This document shows, one piece after another, positions 6,475-12,067 of a stretch of DNA of 12,067 nucleotides. This DNA comes from JALOOE01 sp964423545 (GTDB taxonomy: Bacteria; Chloroflexota; Anaerolineae; CG2-30-64-16). The notes beneath the pieces are model-generated. The model had not been told where the DNA came from. It did not search any database and saw only the letters and a list, made by a program, of their open reading frames with translations. The position numbers and the translations under genes are program-made. Numbering within the stretch: position 1 is the stretch's first letter; each line of letters begins with the position of its first letter. Location: contig CAYRFV010000175.1 in assembly GCA_964423545.1 (NCBI GenBank), positions 1 through 12,067 of the forward strand, read 5' to 3'.

Positions 6475-7482
6475 TCAGCGTCCTCCCCACGCCTGCAGCG
6501 CAGCGGCTTGAGCCCGCAGGTTGGCGTGCGGTGTGCCGTCCGGTATCTCGCAGCCGGCCATACTGAAACTGGCTGCGCCGCCTGCGGCCATGTTCGCGGT
6601 CACGGCCGCCGCCACCTGCTCGGGCGCGCCGTTGAGCATCACCGACACCGGATCGAAGTTGCCGCACACGGCGATCTCGCCGAACAGCTCGGCCGCGCGG
6701 CGCATGTCCACCATCCAGTCGATGTCGATGATGGCTGCACCGCTCTGCGCCATGTCGGCCAGGATGCGCGTGGTGTTGCCGCAGATGTGGAGCCGAGGGA
6801 GGGCGCCTGCCGCGCGGATCGCGGCGAAGATGCGCTGCTCGTACGGCAGCGCGATCTGGCGGTAGGCCCGTGGCGCGATCTGCGAGGCGATCGCGTCGCC
6901 CAAGCCGATGATATCGGCGCCCGCCGCGATCTGTGCGCGTGCGAAAGCGATCTCCATCTCGGTGCAGATCTCCAGCAGCTCATGCACCCATTCCGGACGA
7001 TCGATCAGGTCGATGAGCAATGCGCCCACCCCACGCAGATCGGCGGCCTCAGCCAGCGCACCCTCCACCCAGCCCATGATCGGCACCTGGCCGCCGGCCT
7101 GCTCCCGGAAGCGATGAATGGCGGCCAGCCGATCACTCATTCGGCGACCGTCCTCCGGCTTCGGTGGCTTGAGCTTAGCCAGATCGCCGGGTTCGGCCAG
7201 GAAGGGGCCCCGCCAGAGCGGCAGCGCATCGTCAGGGAACTCGACCGGCTGCCCGCAATCGGCCGCCTCGCGGTATGGGTCCGAGATAGCCTGGAGAATG
7301 TCCAGGGCGAACGCTTCCTGCACGGCGAAATTGGCGGCGCACAGCACGCGGTAGTCGAGATAGTACTTCGCCAGCGGCTGGCCGATGTAGTGCGCGGCGA
7401 ACTGCATCATGATATCGAAGTTCGGCGGCCGATCCACCGGGCGGCCGCCAAGACGGGCCATGGCGCGCTGATAGGAATTCAT
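6475..7482 (-). CDS. URO-D superfamily protein, probable corrinoid/cobalamin-dependent methyltransferase type (MtaA/CmuA-like)
   Basis: The 335-residue protein has the URO-D TIM-barrel fold: N-terminal MNSYQRAMARLGGRPVDRPP, then IIGLGDAIASQIAPRAYRQI and a C-terminal half with IDIDWMVDMRRA and VCGNFDPVSVM. True HemE has an Arg-rich RQAGR motif just after the RPVDRPP segment; here that place reads NFDIMMQF, so haem synthesis is unlikely. Instead H232 and C234 (LHICGNT) and C311 (AGCEIPDGTP) match the His-x-Cys...Cys zinc-ligand pattern of methylcobamide:thiol methyltransferases. The methyl donor and acceptor cannot be told, and no corrinoid protein gene is in the window. The frame is open upstream to 7530, but the ATG at 7482 has GAGG seven bases ahead and begins the family N-terminus. 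It starts 7 nt after the amidase stop, so the two are co-transcribed. Family secure, reaction inferred. Confidence 0.85.
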   Translation of the reverse strand: MNSYQRAMARLGGRPVDRPPNFDIMMQFAAHYIGQPLAKYYLDYRVLCAANFAVQEAFALDILQAISDPYREAADCGQPVEFPDDALPLWRGPFLAEPGDLAKLKPPKPEDGRRMSDRLAAIHRFREQAGGQVPIMGWVEGALAEAADLRGVGALLIDLIDRPEWVHELLEICTEMEIAFARAQIAAGADIIGLGDAIASQIAPRAYRQIALPYEQRIFAAIRAAGALPRLHICGNTTRILADMAQSGAAIIDIDWMVDMRRAAELFGEIAVCGNFDPVSVMLNGAPEQVAAAVTANMAAGGAASFSMAGCEIPDGTPHANLRAQAAALQAWGGR

Positions 7483-7489
7483 GCTCGCC

Positions 7490-8167
7490 TCACTTTGCGG
7501 ACTTGAGAAAGCAGTCAATCCCGGCCACAATGCCGGCTGCGGCGCGCTCGGGGCGCTGCGTCAGGAGCTCACGGTCGGCCTTTAGGAACCCGGTCTCGAT
7601 GATCGCGGCAGGAGTCTCGATCGCTATTTCGCGGAAGGCGTGGTAGCGGCTCATGTCATAGGTCACGGTCTCTGGGTGGGGAGGCAGACCGGTCGCCGCC
7701 TCATACTCGCGCCAGAGGCAATCGGCCAGCCTGGCGGAGGCGGCGCTGCCGCCTTCCAGGCTGGCGACCTTGAAGCCGCTGAGATTCACCTGGCATGAGT
7801 CGGCATGGATCGACACGAACGCATCCGCCCGGTAGGCGCGCAGCCGATTGTCAAATTCATCCAACAGATCGACGCGGGCGCCGCGCGGCGCCAGCTCCTT
7901 TGCGACGGCCTCTGCAATCGTCCGGTTGACCTGGGCTTCGGTCAAGCCGTCTGGGCAGACTGCGCCTGAGTCGCTGCCGCTGTGCCCGGCGACGATCCCG
8001 ATCCGCTTTACGCCGCGAGAGCTCACGGCATCGATGATCTGCCCCAGCACAGTGCGGCCGCCGTCCGCGATCGGCGTCTGCAAAGCCGCTGCCAGGGCGA
8101 CGCCGATCGCGGCCACGATGACCAGGATCAGGACCACCCGCGCCGAGTGCACAGTTCTCTCACGCAT
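7490..8167 (-). CDS. Membrane-anchored N-acetylmuramoyl-L-alanine amidase (Amidase_3)
   Basis: The enzyme cleaves the bond between N-acetylmuramic acid and L-alanine in peptidoglycan, outside the cytoplasmic membrane. From the ATG at 8167 it has 225 residues. Residues 9-30 (RVVLILVIVAAIGVALAAAL region) form a signal anchor. The Amidase_3 domain follows: zinc ligands H62 in IVAGHSGSDSGAV, E77 in GLTEAQVN and H121 in FVSIHAD, with the catalytic Glu E191 in AIIETGFL; it looks active. There is no SH3 or SPOR wall-binding domain, so it is a minimal form. GGAGGG lies five bases before this ATG; in-frame starts further upstream (8188, 8269) lack such a site and lie at or before the likely transcription start. 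It is followed after 7 nt by the URO-D-family gene. Confidence 0.92.
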   Translation of the reverse strand: MRERTVHSARVVLILVIVAAIGVALAAALQTPIADGGRTVLGQIIDAVSSRGVKRIGIVAGHSGSDSGAVCPDGLTEAQVNRTIAEAVAKELAPRGARVDLLDEFDNRLRAYRADAFVSIHADSCQVNLSGFKVASLEGGSAASARLADCLWREYEAATGLPPHPETVTYDMSRYHAFREIAIETPAAIIETGFLKADRELLTQRPERAAAGIVAGIDCFLKSAK

Positions 8168-8186
8168 GGAGACCCTCCGAAGGCGC

Positions 8187-8215
8187 ATGATACCCGGAAG
8201 CCACGGTTTGTGCAA
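8187..8215 (-). promoter_or_regulatory. Possible promoter for the amidase/URO-D-family pair
   Basis: On the minus strand TTGCAC (8215-8210) and TATCAT (8192-8187) are 17 nt apart; the -10 matches five of six, the -35 only three. The start site would fall near 8180, just ahead of the GGAGGG ribosome-binding site at 8173-8178, giving a very short leader. Confidence 0.4.
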
Positions 8216-8284
8216 CGTGAAACGGGAAGCGCGACGCGGGGAAGGTGAGGCAGTAGACGTGTAACGCACGGCGCCAGGCGGGCG

Positions 8285-8305
8285 GGCGGAACCTTCCGCC
8301 GGCGG
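8285..8305. repeat. Overlapping GC-rich palindromes in the divergent intergenic region
   Basis: The 295-base gap between the amidase (start 8167) and the RodZ-like gene (start 8463) holds promoters for both and, between them, two overlapping palindromes: GGCGGAA-CC-TTCCGCC (8285-8300) and CCGCCGGCGG (8296-8305). They could be a regulator site for the divergent pair or chance in GC-rich sequence. I see no gene or RNA in the gap. Confidence 0.3.
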
Positions 8306-8395
8306 TCATCGTCTCCGGCCCATGGCGTTTCGCGCGCCCTGCCGCGCCATTCACCCGTTCGCAGACCCGCGGATGCGCCGATTTGCCCATTCGTT

Positions 8396-8424
8396 TTGAC
8401 TTTTCGCCGCGGCGCGGGTATAGT
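8396..8424 (+). promoter_or_regulatory. Strong promoter for the RodZ-like gene and rimO
   Basis: TTGACT (8396-8401) and TATAGT (8419-8424), each five of six consensus matches, are separated by exactly 17 nt. The start site would be near 8431, giving a leader of about 30 nt that contains AAGGA at 8446-8450, 12 nt before the ATG at 8463. Confidence 0.75.
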
Positions 8425-8462
8425 GGACGGCGATTATGTGGACTTAAGGATCCAACCGGTCT

Positions 8463-9434
8463 ATGAGTGAGCTTGGACGACTGCTGGCAGAGGCGCGCGC
8501 GGCCAAGGAGCTGAGCCTGGCCGATATCGAGAAGGCCACGCGTATCCGCCAGAAATACCTGGAAGCATTCGAACAAGGGGACTATGCCAGCCTGCCGCGC
8601 GGCGCTGTGGCGCGCGGGTTCCTGCGCACCTACGCCGCGTATCTGGGCCTCGATCCCGATGCTGCGCTGCAGCGCTATGCTCAGGAAAGCGGCGACACAG
8701 ACGTCGACACACCGATCGCCGAAGTCGGCAAACCGCGCCTGGTCGACTACCGACCGGTTGAAGTTGAGCTGATCGACACGCGGCCAAACCTGGGCTGGTT
8801 GCGCTGGGCAGTGGCGTTCCTGATCGTCGCGGTGTTGGCGGCGGCAACCTGGTGGTTCCTGGGTCGCGGGGGAGGCGCCGACCTGCTGGCGAGCGTGATG
8901 CCAGCCTTGGGACCTGCGCCCACACCGACCCCCACCGCCTCGGTCACCCCCACCCGGTGGATCGTCACGGCCACCCCCACATCGCCGTCCGCGCCCGGCC
9001 CGGTGACCGCCATGCCCACCTCCGATCTGCTCCCGCTGCCGACGCCGACCCTACCACCGACGATCACACCGACACCGCGGCCCACTGCGACCCCCGAAGT
9101 GGTGGCGCGCATTGCGCTCACCGTGCGCATCAGCCAGCGCGCGTGGCTGCGCGTCACGTCTGACGGCGCAGTGGTCCTCGAAGGCATACTGGAGCCGGAA
9201 CAGTCGCAGAGCTGGGAGGCCATCAACTCACTCAAGGTGCTCACGGGGAACGCCGGGGGCGTTGACCTGGTTCTCAACGGTGCGGAGATGGGCAAGATGG
9301 GCAACGTCGGCCAGGTGATCGAGCGCAGCTGGGTGGTCGAACGGGGCCAGGTGAACGAGCAAGCACCCACAACAGGCACCGGCACGCCGGCGCCGACTCA
9401 GGCGCTGCCGCGCACCCCCACGCCGTCGGGATGA
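8463..9434 (+). CDS. RodZ-like membrane protein (HTH_25, transmembrane, Pro/Thr-rich linker, DUF4115)
   Basis: RodZ links the cytoplasmic MreB cytoskeleton to the cell-wall elongation machinery. The 323-residue protein has its layout. A cytoplasmic helix-turn-helix of the HTH_25/Xre type spans about 1-75 (LGRLLAEARAAKELSLADI, IRQKYLEAFEQGDYASLP, RGFLRTYAAYLGLDPDA). One membrane span covers 112-134. A low-complexity Pro/Thr linker covers about 151-211. A DUF4115 beta domain follows at about 215-295 (RAWLRVTSDGAVVLEGIL, VDLVLNGAEMGKMGNVG), with a second short Thr/Pro tail at the end. Pro/Thr linkers of this kind are common in Chloroflexota surface proteins. No mreB is in the window, so a cell-shape role is inferred from architecture only; some such proteins act as membrane-bound regulators. 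rimO follows after 48 nt without an evident promoter, suggesting co-transcription. Confidence 0.85.
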   Translation: MSELGRLLAEARAAKELSLADIEKATRIRQKYLEAFEQGDYASLPRGAVARGFLRTYAAYLGLDPDAALQRYAQESGDTDVDTPIAEVGKPRLVDYRPVEVELIDTRPNLGWLRWAVAFLIVAVLAAATWWFLGRGGGADLLASVMPALGPAPTPTPTASVTPTRWIVTATPTSPSAPGPVTAMPTSDLLPLPTPTLPPTITPTPRPTATPEVVARIALTVRISQRAWLRVTSDGAVVLEGILEPEQSQSWEAINSLKVLTGNAGGVDLVLNGAEMGKMGNVGQVIERSWVVERGQVNEQAPTTGTGTPAPTQALPRTPTPSG

Positions 9435-9482
9435 TATGCTCCCCGCCGCGCACCGGACCTCTTCTCTCGCGGTGACATCCTC

Positions 9483-10832
9483 ATGCAGTACTATCTCTTG
9501 ACCCTGGGCTGCCCCAAGAACAGCGTCGACAGCGAGGGCATGGCCATGTTGCTCAGCCAGGCCGGCCATCGAGGCACGGCCGAGGCGGCCGATGCCGACA
9601 TCCTGATCGTCAACACCTGCGGCTTTCTGGCGGCTGCCGAAGAGGAGTCGCTGGCGATGCTGCGCGAGCTGGCGGCGAACAAGCGTCCCGACCAGACGCT
9701 CATTGCCGCAGGCTGCATGGCGCAGCGCGCGGGCGAGCGCATCGTGACCGAGGCGCCGGGCGTCGATGGGCTGCTGGGCACGCGACGCTGGATGGAGATC
9801 GTGCCGTTCGTCCATGCGTTGCGGGGCGGGCGAGCCCAGCGGACGTTCGGGCGATACGCGCTGCTGGGCGATCCCGAACAGCCCAACCTGAGCCCGATGC
9901 CGCGGCCCGCGGTACAGAGGGGCAGCGCCTATCTGAAGATCAGCGACGGCTGCAATGCACCGTGCGCCTTCTGCTCCATCCCCACCTTCAAAGGGAAGCT
10001 GCGCAGCCGGCCCCCATCCGCAGTCGTGGCCGAGGCTCAGGCGCTCGTTGCGAGCGGCGCACGCGAGTTGATCCTCATCGCCCAGGACACCACGGATTAC
10101 GGTCGCGACCTGGGCGACCCGGACGGCCTGCCGGGACTGATGCAGGCGATCCTCGATGCCGTCCCCGACCTGCACTGGCTGCGGCTGATGTACGCCTACC
10201 CGGGACACATCTCGTCGCGGCTGATCGAAGTGATGGCAAGCGATCCGCGCGTCTGCCACTACCTGGACATCCCGCTGCAGCACGGCGATCCCGCGGTGCT
10301 GGGCCGCATGTTCCGGCCCAGCAACACGGCCAAGCTGCTTGAAACGCTCGATCGGATGCGCGCAGCGATGCCCGATCTCGCGTTTCGCAGCACCTTCATC
10401 GTGGGGTATCCCGGAGAGACAGACGGGGAGTTCCGCAGCCTGGTGGAATTCGTCGAGACGCTCCGGTTCGACAAGGTGGGCGTCTTCACCTTCAGCCCTG
10501 AGCCGGGGACGCCTGCGCACGCGCTGCCGGGGCAGGTGACCGAAGAGACCAAGCGCAAACGTTACAAGCGCCTGATGACGGCGCAGCAGCGCATCTCGCT
10601 GGCGCGCAACCAGGCGCAGATCGGCCGCGTGCTCGATGTGTTGATCGAAAGTCACGGGGAGCTGGCGAATCGGAAAGGGCCGGTCTCGCTCGGCCGAAGC
10701 TATCGCGATGCGCCGGAGGTCGATGGGCTGGTCATCATCCCTGGACCGCAGCCGATCGGACAGATGATGCGCGCCCGGATCACGGGCGCGCTGGAGTACG
10801 ACCTGTTTGGGGAAGCGATGCACAACGAATGA
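9483..10832 (+). CDS. rimO: Ribosomal protein S12 methylthiotransferase RimO
   Basis: RimO is a radical-SAM enzyme that adds a methylthio group to a conserved aspartate of ribosomal protein S12. The 449-residue protein has all three domains. The N-terminal MTTase domain carries the auxiliary cluster cysteines C10 (LGCPKNSVDSE), C46 (VNTCGF) and C78 (AAGCM). The radical-SAM core has the CxxxCxxC triad C156, C160 and C163 in SDGCNAPCAFCSIP, followed by FKGKLRSRP. The C-terminal TRAM domain (from about 376) contains GRSYRDAPEVDG and ends in EYDLFGEA. The CSIPTFKGKLRSRP and YRDAPEVDG wording is that of RimO rather than the tRNA enzymes MiaB or MtaB. The ATG at 9483 follows GGTGA at about nine bases. 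It lies 48 nt after the RodZ-like gene. Confidence 0.96.
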   Translation: MQYYLLTLGCPKNSVDSEGMAMLLSQAGHRGTAEAADADILIVNTCGFLAAAEEESLAMLRELAANKRPDQTLIAAGCMAQRAGERIVTEAPGVDGLLGTRRWMEIVPFVHALRGGRAQRTFGRYALLGDPEQPNLSPMPRPAVQRGSAYLKISDGCNAPCAFCSIPTFKGKLRSRPPSAVVAEAQALVASGARELILIAQDTTDYGRDLGDPDGLPGLMQAILDAVPDLHWLRLMYAYPGHISSRLIEVMASDPRVCHYLDIPLQHGDPAVLGRMFRPSNTAKLLETLDRMRAAMPDLAFRSTFIVGYPGETDGEFRSLVEFVETLRFDKVGVFTFSPEPGTPAHALPGQVTEETKRKRYKRLMTAQQRISLARNQAQIGRVLDVLIESHGELANRKGPVSLGRSYRDAPEVDGLVIIPGPQPIGQMMRARITGALEYDLFGEAMHNE

Positions 10833-10891
10833 TGGGTGATGCGCGGCAAGTGCGGCTTGCGATGTTGCTGCAGTTCACGAATCACCTATCA
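10830..10891. terminator. Possible bidirectional terminator between rimO and the DUF1232 gene
   Basis: TGATGGGTGAT (10830-10840, beginning at the rimO stop) pairs with ATCACCTATCA (10881-10891) over 11 positions with one G-T wobble. An inner hairpin GCAAG (10846-10850) with CTTGC (10856-10860) fits inside. The repeat fills the 63-base gap between two convergent genes. There is no clear T-run on the plus side (GTTCT follows) and a weak one on the minus side, so it is at best an imperfect intrinsic terminator. Confidence 0.4.
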
Positions 10892-10895
10892 CGTT

Positions 10896-11270
10896 CTACT
10901 CGATCACGCGATATTCGGCATCCACCGTTTCCCCCGCAGGAGCGCCGCCCCGGGTCCCGCGGGCCTCGCGTGCGAGCGCTGCGCGATGCTCCTCGACCAC
11001 GTCCTGTGGGCACATCTGGATGAACAACAGCACGCCGCCGAACAACACTGCAAGATCGTCGATCTGGCCGAGCAACGGCAGCAGATCAGGCATGAAATCC
11101 ACGGGCGAGAGCAGGTAGGCTCCCACCACGCCCGGTATGATGAATTTGACCGGCAGCGGCACGCGCGCATCCTTCAGCAGCCGCCAGACAAGCTGTGCGT
11201 TGCGGATCAACTCGCCTATGATGCCGACGCGATTGCTCGCTGCCGCGGGATTCGGTGTCATTGGAGCCAT
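10896..11270 (-). CDS. DUF1232 (YkvA-like) small membrane protein
   Basis: The 124-residue protein has the DUF1232 core at about residues 45-75, with the family hallmark GAYLLSPVDFMPDLLPLLGQ followed by IDDLAVLF. Two hydrophobic stretches (about 42-54 and 72-86) suggest membrane insertion. The function of the family is not known. The C-terminal 35 residues are charged and probably unstructured. The frame is open far upstream to 11603, but that part is Arg/Pro-rich shadow sequence overlapping the gene on the other strand. The ATG at 11270 has AGGAA upstream and a near-consensus promoter with a leader of about 50 nt. The gene is convergent with rimO and divergent from the gene at 11405. Confidence 0.85.
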   Translation of the reverse strand: MAPMTPNPAAASNRVGIIGELIRNAQLVWRLLKDARVPLPVKFIIPGVVGAYLLSPVDFMPDLLPLLGQIDDLAVLFGGVLLFIQMCPQDVVEEHRAALAREARGTRGGAPAGETVDAEYRVIE

Positions 11271-11324
11271 CACGATTCCTTTCTGTCCAAACAATGTCTT
11301 TTCGTCTCGCCCTCTTCTACATTC

Positions 11325-11353
11325 ATCATAGCGACAGGTGCGCTGGCTGTCAA
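11325..11353 (-). promoter_or_regulatory. Near-consensus promoter of the DUF1232 gene
   Basis: On the minus strand a perfect TTGACA (11353-11348) and TATGAT (11330-11325, five of six) are 17 nt apart. Transcription would begin near 11318, about 50 nt before the ATG at 11270. The stretch between promoter and gene is visibly richer in A and T than its surroundings. Confidence 0.78.
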
Positions 11354-11404
11354 GCGCGAAAGGCTGGCGCCATGCTGACATTTGGCTGAAGGTGCATTGA
11401 ACCG

Positions 11405-12067
11405 ATGCGAGCGCTGCTGACCAGCCTGGCCGAACATCCGATGGCGATGCTCCGCAGCATCGCGGCGCTGTCCGGCGTCGCGCTGGCGACCAACGTGCGC
11501 GAGGATGCGGCCGCGCAGCTCGCCGCTGTGCTGGCCGAGCCGGGTGCGCTGGATACTGCACTGGGCGCATGCTCGGAAGCAGGGCGCGCTGCATGGGCTG
11601 CACTGTGCGCGGCCGAGGGCAGGATGAAGTCGCCGATCTTCACGCGCAACCACGGCGCCATCCGCCCGGTGGGCCCCGCCCGGCTGGAACGCGAGGCGGT
11701 CTGGCTTCAGCCGCAGAACGGCGCGGAGGAGCTCTGGTACCGCGGCCTGATCCATCGCGGCTTTGCCGATCTCGGCGACGGGCCGGCGGAGTATATCTAC
11801 ATTCCGACCGACCTGCTGCCTGCGACCCGACCGGCCCCCGCTGCGGCCGGCGTCACGCTACTCCCGCCCGCCGCCGAACCGCAGCGGATCATGCGGGCGT
11901 TCAACTCGCTCGCGGTGGACATGTGTGCGCTGCTGGCAGCCCTCCGCGAGACCCCGGCACGCGTCGATGCCGCAGGTCGCATCCGCGCAGGGGAGCTCGC
12001 CCGCCTCAGCGAGGGGCTACTGCTGCCTGACCCGATCCGCATCGAGCTGGCGCTCGCGCTGGCGCGC
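11405..12067 (+). CDS. Helicase-associated (XPB/Ssl2 N-terminal-like) domain protein, C-terminus cut by window
   Basis: The frame is open from ATG 11405 to the window end, giving 221 residues, and an in-frame stop at 11387-11389 limits the start to this region. GAAGGTG at 11388-11394 is a somewhat distant ribosome-binding site. I recognise the pattern of a Chloroflexota/actinobacterial family annotated as helicase-associated: a helical N-terminus (MRALLTSLAEHPMAMLRSIA), then AWAALCAAEGRMKSPIFTRN, IRPVGPARLEREAVWLQP, EELWYRGLIHRGFADL and EYIYIPTDLLPA (residues 130-140). The alternation of Leu/Ala-rich helices with the basic RMKSPIF block resembles winged-helix repeats. Whether a helicase or C-terminal XPB-like domain follows lies outside the window. 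Its role is unknown; DNA transactions are inferred from the domain name only. The family call is from memory of sequence patterns. Confidence 0.62.
   Translation, partial: MRALLTSLAEHPMAMLRSIAALSGVALATNVREDAAAQLAAVLAEPGALDTALGACSEAGRAAWAALCAAEGRMKSPIFTRNHGAIRPVGPARLEREAVWLQPQNGAEELWYRGLIHRGFADLGDGPAEYIYIPTDLLPATRPAPAAAGVTLLPPAAEPQRIMRAFNSLAVDMCALLAALRETPARVDAAGRIRAGELARLSEGLLLPDPIRIELALALAR

Noticed and set aside
6475..7530. Assignment of the URO-D-family gene as hemE
   Set aside because: The Arg-rich substrate motif of uroporphyrinogen decarboxylase is absent and zinc-ligand cysteines are present.
9228..10823. 531-codon open frame antisense to rimO
   Set aside because: It is a mirror of rimO codon structure, with no ribosome-binding site or recognisable motif.
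1..12067. CRISPR array, tRNA/rRNA genes, insertion sequences, prophage or defence island
   Set aside because: No spaced repeats, cloverleaf-like segments, transposase or integrase motifs were seen; the TA pair is the only accessory-type element.

Overview
The window (about 12 kb, high GC, densely coding) looks like a chromosomal segment from a Chloroflexota bacterium. This rests on three things read from the sequence: a RodZ-like protein with a long Pro/Thr-rich extracytoplasmic linker, a protein of the 'helicase-associated / XPB N-terminal-like' type common in that phylum, and the general style of the housekeeping proteins. No rRNA, tRNA, CRISPR array, insertion sequence or phage gene is visible. 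The taxonomic call is inference.

Layout. (1) 1-4132, minus strand: a compact six-gene run read from right to left as vapB-like antitoxin, vapC-like PIN toxin, purA (adenylosuccinate synthetase), an unlisted 42-residue small ORF, purB (adenylosuccinate lyase) and a flavodoxin-fold NAD(P)H oxidoreductase cut by the window edge. Neighbours overlap by 4 to 11 nt or are separated by 17 to 27 nt. The only strong promoter seen for the run is a near-consensus site in front of vapB (TTGACA, 17 nt, TATACT), with a perfect 7-bp inverted repeat covering its -10 and start region. (2) 4187-5667, minus: radA with its own likely promoter. (3) 5704-6383, plus: a monocistronic conserved-looking gene of unknown function with an extended -10 promoter. 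(4) 6475-8215, minus: a membrane-anchored N-acetylmuramoyl-L-alanine amidase followed 7 nt later by a URO-D superfamily protein that has the zinc-ligand pattern of corrinoid methyltransferases rather than of HemE. (5) 8396-10832, plus: a RodZ-like membrane protein and rimO, from a strong promoter. (6) 10896-11353, minus: a small DUF1232 (YkvA-like) membrane protein with a near-consensus promoter. (7) 11405-12067, plus: the first 221 codons of a helicase-associated-type protein, running off the window.

How the genes fit together. purA makes adenylosuccinate from IMP and purB splits it to AMP, so the two enzymes of the AMP branch sit side by side, which is normal. What is less normal is that an autoregulated-looking toxin-antitoxin pair sits at the head of the same apparent transcript, so the TA promoter may also drive AMP synthesis. 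The amidase, the RodZ-like protein and the DUF1232 protein are all envelope-related. RadA (recombination), RimO (ribosomal protein S12 modification) and the last gene are informational.

Nothing in the window is plainly a new defence or mobile system. The most unusual points are the TA-headed purine operon, the overlooked 42-residue ORF coupled to purB by a TTGA overlap, a non-canonical IMP-site loop in PurA, and the methyltransferase-like URO-D protein paired with a cell-wall amidase.
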